A stretch of 64,000 nt of DNA from a bacterium HR21 (lineage in GTDB: Bacteria; Bacteroidota; Ignavibacteria; Kapaibacteriales; HRBIN21). Under the pieces are notes generated by a model, which did not search any database, had not been told where the DNA came from, and saw only the letters and a program-made list of their open reading frames with translations. Positions 25,371 to 33,169 of this stretch are shown one piece after another. The stretch covers positions 62,001 to 126,000 of the forward strand of contig BEHX01000004.1 in assembly GCA_002898295.1 (NCBI GenBank), read 5' to 3'. How positions within the stretch are numbered: the first letter of the stretch is position 1; every line of letters begins with the position of its first letter. A program made the position numbers and the translations under genes.

Positions 25371-26588
25371 ATGGTGCTCCGCTATCCCCAGTGGCTCATC
25401 GTTGCCGTACTTGCTGCATGCCTCACCGGCGGGTGCAACGATGCTCCCTCGACCGTCGGGGCAGAATTCCTGCCTGATACGAGCCAGCTACGGGTGCTTT
25501 CCTCTGAAGACACCCTGCTGATCGAAGCGACCTTTACCGAGCGCATTGCCCAACCACTGTTCAATACTGGCATCCTCTACCTGGGACGGGTTGGTAACCT
25601 AGAGGCTCGCACACTGCTGCGGTTCACCGACATTCCGGAAACGCTCGCCACGGTGAGCCCCGACCAGATCCTGAGCGCAACGCTGATTCTGACACCACAA
25701 CGCTATGCGCTGGGCGACACCAGCAGCGGTGCAACCTTTGTCCCTTTCCGCATCCACAAGGTGTTGCGCCTGTGGACTCCGCAGGCAACCTGGGATAGCC
25801 TCTTTGCTGCCGGAGACGCTGGAATACTGGACCCTGTGGAGTTGGGACAGTGGGACGCCCCAATCCCGCTGCAGGACACTGTGGAACCTGTCCGTGTAGA
25901 GCTCTCCTCTGCCGGACGAGAACTCCTGGCGGAATGGTTCCGGTGGCAAGCCGATAGTACACTGCGCCAGCAGATTTACGGCATTGCTCTTGTCCCCAGT
26001 CCGGGCGCCCAGGCAGTGCGGGCTTTCTCCACCCAGGCAATCGGGCAGCTGACCCGTCCTGCCCCCATGCTGGAAGTTGTCTACCGACGTAGCCCCGACC
26101 AGAATGACACCTTGCGCTTGACTGCTGGCTATGCAGGGAGCTTCCTCTCACCGGTTGCGGCAGATACCTCGCAGTACCTTGTTCTCCAGCCGGGCATCGC
26201 TTACCGTCCAGCGCTGTCCATCCGCTTGGATGCTCTCCCAGCGCTTGCCGCTCTCCATCGGGCTGAGCTCCGCTTACCACTGGACACCGCTGCCTGCTGG
26301 ACAGGGAATCGGGAACGCAGTCGTTTCCTGATTCTGACCCCTGCTGACTCCGGCGCACCGTCGTGGCTGACGACAACGGCAACGTACGATGCCACAAGCG
26401 GCGCATACATCAGCAAGAGCATTGCCCCGATGCTCGAATACTGGCTGCGCCGCAGCCGTCGGGGAAAGCTCCTGATCACTCTGCAGGGAGCAGAGCTCTA
26501 CGGACACCTTGACCGGTTGACGCTGCGTCGGCTCGGCTCTGCGGTCCCAGAGCTGATTCTGGTCTACTCAGAACGCCCGCAGCCATGA
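25371..26588 (+). CDS. Unknown lipoprotein with beta-sandwich repeats (DNRLRE-like)
   Basis: 405 residues from the ATG at 25371. The signal sequence ends in a lipobox (CLTGGC), so the protein should be lipid-anchored. The remainder resembles carbohydrate-binding-like beta-sandwich modules: ARTLLRFTDI, SATLILTPQ, VRVELSSAGRELLAEW, and a second half with LHRAELRLPLDT. Many such proteins in this phylum are annotated DUF4270, and the organisation here (lipobox, then FLPDTSQ and a DT-rich opening) fits that, but I cannot confirm it. It overlaps the next gene by 4 bases, implying a coupled pair. A near-match promoter element lies at 25327-25334. Confidence 0.7.
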   Translation: MVLRYPQWLIVAVLAACLTGGCNDAPSTVGAEFLPDTSQLRVLSSEDTLLIEATFTERIAQPLFNTGILYLGRVGNLEARTLLRFTDIPETLATVSPDQILSATLILTPQRYALGDTSSGATFVPFRIHKVLRLWTPQATWDSLFAAGDAGILDPVELGQWDAPIPLQDTVEPVRVELSSAGRELLAEWFRWQADSTLRQQIYGIALVPSPGAQAVRAFSTQAIGQLTRPAPMLEVVYRRSPDQNDTLRLTAGYAGSFLSPVAADTSQYLVLQPGIAYRPALSIRLDALPALAALHRAELRLPLDTAACWTGNRERSRFLILTPADSGAPSWLTTTATYDATSGAYISKSIAPMLEYWLRRSRRGKLLITLQGAELYGHLDRLTLRRLGSAVPELILVYSERPQP

Positions 26589-27808
26589 GTATGCGGACAC
26601 TGCCTCTACTGGTGTGTACCGCCGCCTTTGCATGGGCGCAGGGCGGCTCGAACTACTCCGTCTTCGGCATCGGGGACCTGCGTCCCAGCATTGGCGCCTT
26701 CTACGACGGGGCAGCCTCGCTCGCGGTTGCCCTCCCATCCCCACAGGGCATCAGCACGGTCAATCCGGCGCTGTGGACCTTTGTCCGCAGCACTCGTCTG
26801 CAGGGGGGCTACCGTTTCCACCAGCAGAGCATCAGCGGGGAAGCAGGGACGCGTGCTCAGAACAACGGCAAAGTCGAAGGGCTGCTCTTGCTCTTTGCCA
26901 TTGATACCGCCGCTGGCTGGAGTGGCAGCTTTGGCTTCTATCCCTTGAGCTCTGTCAACGCTGCTGTGAGAGTCCCCCTTGGCGTGCAGAGGCTGGAGGA
27001 TACCCTTCGCGGGAGCTATTCCGTGCTCTCCTCCGGTGGCATCTCGGTGTTGCACGGCGGTGTTGCAGTCAAGCCCCTGTCCCGGCTCGGTGTGGGGGTC
27101 GCTGTACGCTACTACTTCGGGCTTTTCCGGGCTGACCACATCACACGCGTGGAAGACCCATGGGCAGCCCCCGACACTTTCTCCATTGCCGATTGGCTCT
27201 CCGGGGTGGGTGCCATCCTGGGAGCCTGGTACCAACCGCTCCCGAACTGGCTCCTCGGGGTTGCCGTCTCGCTACCGGCACGGATGACAACGCAGCAAGT
27301 GTGGCGCTACTCATTTGCACATACGTACACGGACACGAGCCTGACTAAGGAATTCCGCTGGCGTCTGCCGGCATTCGCTGCCGCCGGGCTTTCTTACCAG
27401 CGGGGGCGGACTGTTGTGGCAGTGGAGCTAGGCTATGCTGCCCTCAGCTCGTTGACCTATCGCTCAGCCCCGCGGGTAGAATTCCAGCCTCTTTTCCGGC
27501 TTTCGGCAAGCCTTGTGCGGATTCCGCCCGCGAGCAAGGTAGGTCGCACCTTCTGGGAACAGCTGGGGCTATCTGCCGGTGTCAGCTGGCAGCGACTCTA
27601 CTACCGCGTTGACGGGCGCTCGATTTCGGAAACTGCTGCTGCCTGCGGTATTGGCTTCCCGCTGGGGCGTTCGGCTCTCATGGAAGTCGCTTGTCAGGCA
27701 GGTGTTCGCGGGAAACAGGCTCCAGGGCTTGTGCGAGAATGGTTCGGGCGCTTCACCTTCAGCCTCAGCCTCAGCGACCAATGGTTTATCGCCGGACGCC
27801 GCCGCTAG
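26585..27808 (+). CDS. Outer-membrane beta-barrel protein
   Basis: 407 residues. A signal peptide (MSMRTLPLLVCTAAFAWAQ) precedes a motif typical of FadL/OMPP1-like proteins of this phylum: NYSVFGIGDLRP, then a DGAASLAVALPSPQGISTVNPALWTF stretch. The rest is made of alternating strands with frequent aromatic residues and ends LSLSDQWFIAGRRR. It is coupled by a 4-base overlap to the preceding lipoprotein gene, so the two may form an outer-membrane pair. Substrate unknown. The 3' end overlaps rfaE2 by 23 bases. Confidence 0.75.
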   Translation: MSMRTLPLLVCTAAFAWAQGGSNYSVFGIGDLRPSIGAFYDGAASLAVALPSPQGISTVNPALWTFVRSTRLQGGYRFHQQSISGEAGTRAQNNGKVEGLLLLFAIDTAAGWSGSFGFYPLSSVNAAVRVPLGVQRLEDTLRGSYSVLSSGGISVLHGGVAVKPLSRLGVGVAVRYYFGLFRADHITRVEDPWAAPDTFSIADWLSGVGAILGAWYQPLPNWLLGVAVSLPARMTTQQVWRYSFAHTYTDTSLTKEFRWRLPAFAAAGLSYQRGRTVVAVELGYAALSSLTYRSAPRVEFQPLFRLSASLVRIPPASKVGRTFWEQLGLSAGVSWQRLYYRVDGRSISETAAACGIGFPLGRSALMEVACQAGVRGKQAPGLVREWFGRFTFSLSLSDQWFIAGRRR

Positions 27809-28274
27809 AGTAGCGGCGGAGAATTTCCTCGATCATCCCCGTCGTGGAGTATCCCGAAAGGTACGGGAGCACAATCACCGTGCCTCCCCAGGACTGGACC
27901 AGTGGTGCCCCAGCTATTTGTTCCGGGGCATAGTCGCCACCTTTGACCAGAACATCGGGCTGCAGCTCGGCAATGAGCGCTTCCGGAGTGTCTTCCTCGA
28001 AGAGGGTCACGAAATCTACCGGCTTCAGCGCGGCAACCAGTGCAGCGCGCTCTTCCTGTGAACGGAGCGGACGATTCTCCCCTTTGAGGCGCCGCACGGA
28101 GGCATCGGTATTGATGCCTACGATGAGCACGTCACCGAGACACCGTGCCTGCTCCAAGTAGCGCACGTGCCCTAGATGCAGCAGGTCGAAACAGCCGTTG
28201 GTGAACACAATGCGTTTGCCATCGGCTCGAAGGTGGCGACACAGCGCAGCCAGAAGCGGGCGTGGCACAACCAT
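27786..28274 (-). CDS. rfaE2: D-glycero-beta-D-manno-heptose 1-phosphate adenylyltransferase
   Basis: 162 residues. It is a nucleotidyltransferase with the signature FTNGCFDLLHLGHVRYLEQA (HxGH-type site) and a C-terminal GYSTTGMIEEILRRY tail typical of RfaE domain II. It activates heptose-1-phosphate to ADP-heptose for LPS core synthesis. Its ATG overlaps the rfaE1 stop by one base (TGATG), so the two functions, fused as HldE in enterobacteria, are separate but coupled here. Confidence 0.93.
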   Translation of the reverse strand: MVVPRPLLAALCRHLRADGKRIVFTNGCFDLLHLGHVRYLEQARCLGDVLIVGINTDASVRRLKGENRPLRSQEERAALVAALKPVDFVTLFEEDTPEALIAELQPDVLVKGGDYAPEQIAGAPLVQSWGGTVIVLPYLSGYSTTGMIEEILRRYSSGGVRR

Positions 28275-29266
28275 CAGAGCCTCCCGTGCGTGACAGCTTC
28301 GAGCAAAGCCTCGGGTCTGACGGGCACAACGCCGGGTTCAGCACATACCAGTCCAGCAGCGAAGTTTGCCAGAGCTGCTGCCTCGCGGAAGCTGGCTCCT
28401 GCGACCAACGCCGCTGCAACCGTTGCAATCACGGTGTCTCCGGCACCGGAGACATCGGCAACGTGGCGTGCTTGTGTGGGGATGTACGTTTCCGTGCCTT
28501 CAGCTTCCCAGAGGAACATCCCTTCCTCGCCCAGTGTCAGGAGCACGGCATGACAGCGGAGGCGCTGCTGGAGCTGCTGTGCCGCCCGGCGGATGTCCTC
28601 CTGCGTCCGCAACGGCATCTGTAGCGCCTGCGCCGCTTCCCGGCGGTTCGGCTTGAAGAGCGTCACACCCGTGTAGGCAAAGAAGTTCTCCTGCTTCGGA
28701 TCGACCAGGACTGGGATTCCGCGACGGCGCATCAGGGCGATAACGCTGCCGATGAGCTCCGGTGTCAGCATGCCCTTGTTGTAGTCCTGGAAGATGAGCG
28801 CCTCAACATCCTCAGCTTCCTCCAGCACGGCTAACACCCGGGCAGCATGGGTACTGTTGACAGGAGCGCGAAGCTCGCGGTCTACTCGCACCAGGTGTTG
28901 CCGATTGCCCAGAATGCGAATCTTCTCCGTGGTTGGTCGGCTGGGGTCACGGAGGAGCCCGTCGGTTTCACAGCCGAGCTGCTCGAGCAACGCACGGACA
29001 AGCTCCCCGGCAGCATCGTCGCCGATAACGCCGATGAGCAACGGCTGGAGCCCGAGGCTGTGTAGGTTGTGGGCAACATTGGCTGCCCCACCCAGGCGTG
29101 CCTGCTCCTCTTCGAGATCGACCACGGGGACTGGGGCTTCAGGCGAAATCCGCGTCACGCTTCCCCAGAAGTAGCGGTCGAGCATGATATCACCGAGGAC
29201 CGCAACCCGCCGTCCTCGACAGCGTTCCAGTAACTCCTGTGCTCGTTCCACAGTGAGGCTTTCCAT
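28274..29266 (-). CDS. rfaE1: D-glycero-beta-D-manno-heptose-7-phosphate kinase
   Basis: 330 residues from the ATG at 29266 (MESLTVERAQELL). It is a PfkB/ribokinase-family kinase with GDIMLDRYFWG at the N-terminus, GGAANVAHNL, and the C-terminal ATP/anion-hole motif DVSGAGDTVIAT. It phosphorylates heptose-7-phosphate at C1. It is coupled to rfaE2. A TAGTTTTG promoter element lies 51 bases upstream. Confidence 0.93.
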   Translation of the reverse strand: MESLTVERAQELLERCRGRRVAVLGDIMLDRYFWGSVTRISPEAPVPVVDLEEEQARLGGAANVAHNLHSLGLQPLLIGVIGDDAAGELVRALLEQLGCETDGLLRDPSRPTTEKIRILGNRQHLVRVDRELRAPVNSTHAARVLAVLEEAEDVEALIFQDYNKGMLTPELIGSVIALMRRRGIPVLVDPKQENFFAYTGVTLFKPNRREAAQALQMPLRTQEDIRRAAQQLQQRLRCHAVLLTLGEEGMFLWEAEGTETYIPTQARHVADVSGAGDTVIATVAAALVAGASFREAAALANFAAGLVCAEPGVVPVRPEALLEAVTHGRL

Positions 29267-29317
29267 GAGCTTGACCTTTGCGCCAAAATGCCGAAACAGA
29301 AAGACGTGGAACGAGTA

Positions 29318-29325
29318 CAAAACTA
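29318..29325 (-). promoter_or_regulatory. Putative -7 promoter element (TAGTTTTG) for rfaE1-rfaE2
   Basis: The minus strand reads TAGTTTTG, a full match to TAnnTTTG, 51 bases before the rfaE1 start in the region divergent to clpC. No clear -33 TTTG is present. Confidence 0.4.
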
Positions 29326-29443
29326 CCGCTCCATGGGCGAACGCTGCAGCACGGCAGCACTGCAATAAAGCCGCTCCGTGCTGCGTCCCAAGGCGCAGAC
29401 AGAGCTTGTTAGACCAAGCACCGCTTCCTCAGCGGGACCAGCA

Positions 29444-31933
29444 ATGGAAGGGAACTTCTCGCAGCGGATGCAAGAGGTGATTCGGCTCAGCCGGGAGGAA
29501 GCGCTCCGGCTCGGGCATGATTACATCGGCACGGAGCACCTCCTGCTGGCCATCTTGCGCGAAGGCGGGGGAATGGCTGTCCGGATCTTGCGCAATTTAG
29601 GTGTTGACCTGCTCCGCCTCCAGCGCGCTATTGAAGACAATGTCCGCACCTACGGCGGGACCTTGACCATCGGCAACATCCCGCTGACAAAGCAAGCCGA
29701 GCGCGTCCTGAAGCTGAGCTACCTGGAAGCTCGAGCGTTGAAGTCCGACCTGATCGGCACGGAACACCTGCTGTTGGCTCTGCTGCGAGAAGGCGATACC
29801 ATCGCGGCGCAAATCCTGGCGCACTTCAACGTCTCGTACGACGCCGCCCGGCAGGAGTTGCAAAACATCCTCAGCGGACGCCCCAGCACCCCACGCTCAG
29901 AGCGCATGGGACGAGCCCGCCCGACCGAGCGCGTCAAAACCCCCGTGCTGGACAATTTCGGTCGGGACCTGACCAAGCTCGCCCTCGAAGGAAAGCTAGA
30001 TCCCGTCATCGGGCGGGAGAAGGAAATCGAGCGTGTGGCGCAGGTCCTCTCGCGGCGCAAGAAGAACAACCCCGTCCTCATTGGCGAACCCGGAGTCGGC
30101 AAGACAGCTATCGTCGAAGGGCTCGCTCTGCGGATCGTTGAACGGAAAGTGCCGCGGGTTCTGCTGGACAAGCGGATCGTCACGCTGGACTTAGCAGCCC
30201 TGGTTGCGGGCACGAAGTACCGTGGGCAGTTCGAAGAACGGGTCAAAGCCATCTTGAATGAGCTGGAGAAAGCGCGGGACGTCATCCTCTTCATTGACGA
30301 GCTCCACACCTTGGTGGGAGCCGGTGGCGCTTCCGGTTCGCTGGATGCTTCCAACATGTTCAAGCCCGCGCTCGCACGCGGCGAAATCCAGTGCATCGGT
30401 GCCACCACGCTGGACGAGTACCGGCAGTACATCGAGAAGGATGGAGCGCTCGAGCGCCGATTTCAGAAAATCCTCATCGACCCTCCCAGCCCGGAGGAAA
30501 CCTTCCGCATCCTCATGAACATCAAGGACCGCTACGAAGCCCACCACGGGGTGGTCTACACCGAGGAAGCTGTCCGCGCCTGCGTGCGCTTGGCAGAGCG
30601 CTATATCACCGACCGCTACCTTCCCGATAAAGCCATCGATGTCCTGGACGAAGCCGGTGCCCGGGTTCATCTGGCACACTTGACCGTCCCGAAGGAAATC
30701 ACCGAGCTCGAGGAGCGCATCGAGCAAATCCGGCAGCAGAAAAACCAGGTTGTCCGGATGCAGAACTTCGAGGAAGCAGCGCGCCTGCGCGACCTGGAAA
30801 AGAAGCTCCAAGCTGAACTGGAGGCACTCAAAGAGGAGTGGGAGCTGCGCTCCGCCGAAATGGTCTACCCCGTTACGGAAGAGGATGTGGCTGAAGTCGT
30901 GGCAATGATGACCGGTATCCCGGTCAACAAGGTCGCCGAAAGCGAGCAGCAGAAACTGCTCCACCTGGAGGAGGAGCTCAAAAAGCACGTCGTCGGGCAG
31001 GACGAGGCAATCGAGCACCTGGTCCGGGCAATCCGTCGGGCACGAGCAGGCTTGAAAGACCCCAATCGCCCCATCGGCTCGTTCATGTTCCTGGGACCTA
31101 CAGGGGTAGGTAAAACCGAGCTGGCAAAAGCTCTCGCCCGCTGTCTGTTCGACACCGAGGATGCCCTCATCCGCATTGACATGAGCGAGTACATGGAGAA
31201 GCACTCCGTTTCGCGCCTCATCGGCGCCCCGCCCGGCTACGTAGGCTACGAAGAAGGCGGTCAGCTCACAGAAAAGGTCCGCCGCAAGCCCTACAGCATC
31301 ATCCTGCTGGACGAGATCGAAAAGGCGCACCCCGATGTCTTCAACATCCTGCTCCAGGTCCTCGATGACGGCATCCTCACCGATGGACTCGGACGCCGAG
31401 TAGACTTCAAGAACACCATCATCATCATGACCAGCAACATTGGCACCCGTGACCTGAAGGCTGGCGGCAAAATCGGCTTTACGGCAAATCCAGAAACAGA
31501 TGACTACGAAACGCTCCGCAGCACCATTGAAGAAGCCGTACGTCGCCTCTTCAATCCGGAGTTCCTCAACCGCATCGACGAGTACATCATCTTCCGCCCG
31601 CTCCGGCGCGAGCACATCTCGCGCATTATCGACATCCAGCTCCAGCGACTGCTCAAGCGGCTCGAGGTCCAGCACATCACGGTGGAGCTGACGAAATCTG
31701 CCCGCGAGTTCCTCGTAGACAAAGGCTTCGATGAGAAGTTCGGTGCCCGCCCGCTCCGGCGTGCTCTCCAGCGCTACTTGGAAGATCCGCTGGCAGAGGA
31801 AATTCTCCGGGGCACAATCAGAGAAAACGCCCGGGTCCGTGTTCGATACGACAAGAAGCTCAACCGCCTGGTCTTCACCGACATCTCCCAGCAGGCAAGC
31901 CCCGCTGAGGAGAAAGTCGAAGAAGAAGGCTAA
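29444..31933 (+). CDS. clpC: ATP-dependent Clp protease ATP-binding subunit ClpC
   Basis: 829 residues from the ATG at 29444. Domains: two Clp-N repeats (about 1-145), the first AAA+ domain with GEPGVGKT, a UVR/middle coiled-coil region (about 415-460), the second AAA+ domain with GPTGVGKT and a C-terminal D2-small domain. The UVR segment marks ClpC rather than ClpA or ClpB. It unfolds substrates for ClpP. clpP is not in this window. It is followed by rlmN after 27 bases. Confidence 0.95.
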   Translation: MEGNFSQRMQEVIRLSREEALRLGHDYIGTEHLLLAILREGGGMAVRILRNLGVDLLRLQRAIEDNVRTYGGTLTIGNIPLTKQAERVLKLSYLEARALKSDLIGTEHLLLALLREGDTIAAQILAHFNVSYDAARQELQNILSGRPSTPRSERMGRARPTERVKTPVLDNFGRDLTKLALEGKLDPVIGREKEIERVAQVLSRRKKNNPVLIGEPGVGKTAIVEGLALRIVERKVPRVLLDKRIVTLDLAALVAGTKYRGQFEERVKAILNELEKARDVILFIDELHTLVGAGGASGSLDASNMFKPALARGEIQCIGATTLDEYRQYIEKDGALERRFQKILIDPPSPEETFRILMNIKDRYEAHHGVVYTEEAVRACVRLAERYITDRYLPDKAIDVLDEAGARVHLAHLTVPKEITELEERIEQIRQQKNQVVRMQNFEEAARLRDLEKKLQAELEALKEEWELRSAEMVYPVTEEDVAEVVAMMTGIPVNKVAESEQQKLLHLEEELKKHVVGQDEAIEHLVRAIRRARAGLKDPNRPIGSFMFLGPTGVGKTELAKALARCLFDTEDALIRIDMSEYMEKHSVSRLIGAPPGYVGYEEGGQLTEKVRRKPYSIILLDEIEKAHPDVFNILLQVLDDGILTDGLGRRVDFKNTIIIMTSNIGTRDLKAGGKIGFTANPETDDYETLRSTIEEAVRRLFNPEFLNRIDEYIIFRPLRREHISRIIDIQLQRLLKRLEVQHITVELTKSAREFLVDKGFDEKFGARPLRRALQRYLEDPLAEEILRGTIRENARVRVRYDKKLNRLVFTDISQQASPAEEKVEEEG

Positions 31934-31960
31934 AGCCTGACGCAGCCTTCTGAGAAACCC

Positions 31961-33076
31961 ATGCGGATACTCCCACTCAACGCCGGTGGCAAGCTCCACC
32001 TCAAAGGACTCTCCCGCCTCGAGCTGGAACAGCTCTTCCAGGGCTGGGGAGAACCACGCTACCGCGCTGTCCAGCTCCTCGAATGGCTCTACGCCAAGGG
32101 AGTCGAAGACTTCGAGAAGATGACCAATCTGCCGCACACTCTGCGCCAGCGCCTGGCAGCAGAATGCACACCGCATACCCTTCGGTTGGAGGCGGCTGAG
32201 CGCTCCGAGCAGGATGGAACCCTCAAATTCCTCTTCCGTCTGCCCGATGGGGCAGCAATCGAGTCTGTCCTGATCCCTGCAGAAGATGCCGAAGGGCGCC
32301 TCCGACGGCTGACACTGTGCGTCTCCACGCAAGTCGGCTGCCCGCTGGGCTGTGCCTTCTGCGCCACGGCTTCCCTGAGGCTGCGGCGGAACCTCAACGC
32401 AGCGGAAATCGTCGACCAGCTCCTCCAAGCCCGGGCTCTGACCGGACAGCGCATCACGAACCTGGTCTTCATGGGCATGGGAGAGCCTCTTCTGAACTTG
32501 GAAGCAGTCCTGACCGCCGTGCGTATCTGGACCGATCCGGCAGCAGCGCTGCTTTCCCCACGCCGGATCACTCTCTCGACAGCTGGGCTTGTGCCGGAAA
32601 TCTACCGCTTGGCAGACTCTGGCATCCGCATCAAGCTGGCAATCTCCTTGCACACGACGGACCAGCAGCTGCGGGAACAGCTCATGCCGATTGCCCGCCG
32701 CTACCCTGTGACCGAGCTGCAGAAAGCTGCCCGCTACTACGCCGAGCATACCCGCCGCCCAGTCACGTACGAATACATCCTCTTCGACCGCCTCAACGAT
32801 ACACCCGCCGACGCCGACGCCCTGGCTCGTTTTGCCCGGGCAAGCGCGGTTGCCAAAATCAACCTCATCCCCTTCCACCCGATTGACTTCATCGGACCCT
32901 CCGGCATTGGGGCAACACTCCGCCCCAGCCCCCCGGAGCGAATCCGAGCCTTCCAAGAGCGCCTGCGCCGACACGGTCTTGCTGTCTTTCTCCGCTCCTC
33001 AAGCGGTCTGGACATCAAAGCTGCCTGTGGACAGTTAGCCCTCTCCTGGCAGCACCCGGCGGTATCCCCATCGTGA
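31961..33076 (+). CDS. rlmN: Dual-specificity 23S rRNA/tRNA adenine-C2 methyltransferase RlmN
   Basis: 371 residues. The radical-SAM cluster motif CxxxCxxC is at C127/C131/C134 (GCPLGCAFCA). The conserved catalytic Cys near the C-terminus is C356 (KAACGQL). Other family motifs are VFMGMGEPLLN and SLHTTDQQLREQLMP. It methylates A2503 of 23S rRNA and A37 of some tRNAs. It probably shares a transcript with clpC. Confidence 0.95.
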   Translation: MRILPLNAGGKLHLKGLSRLELEQLFQGWGEPRYRAVQLLEWLYAKGVEDFEKMTNLPHTLRQRLAAECTPHTLRLEAAERSEQDGTLKFLFRLPDGAAIESVLIPAEDAEGRLRRLTLCVSTQVGCPLGCAFCATASLRLRRNLNAAEIVDQLLQARALTGQRITNLVFMGMGEPLLNLEAVLTAVRIWTDPAAALLSPRRITLSTAGLVPEIYRLADSGIRIKLAISLHTTDQQLREQLMPIARRYPVTELQKAARYYAEHTRRPVTYEYILFDRLNDTPADADALARFARASAVAKINLIPFHPIDFIGPSGIGATLRPSPPERIRAFQERLRRHGLAVFLRSSSGLDIKAACGQLALSWQHPAVSPS

Positions 33077-33169
33077 CCCCATCAGCGCCTCCCCTGACAC
33101 GCATCAGCTGCATGCCTCCTGGAGCAGGGTAGTTTCGCCCCCGCTCAACAACCCTGCACTGGAGCGCGG

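Noticed and set aside
30191-32974. A 927-codon open frame on the minus strand
   Set aside because: It is the antisense shadow of clpC and rlmN; its translation has no domain and is rich in Asp, Gly and Cys as expected for a reversed frame of GC-rich genes.
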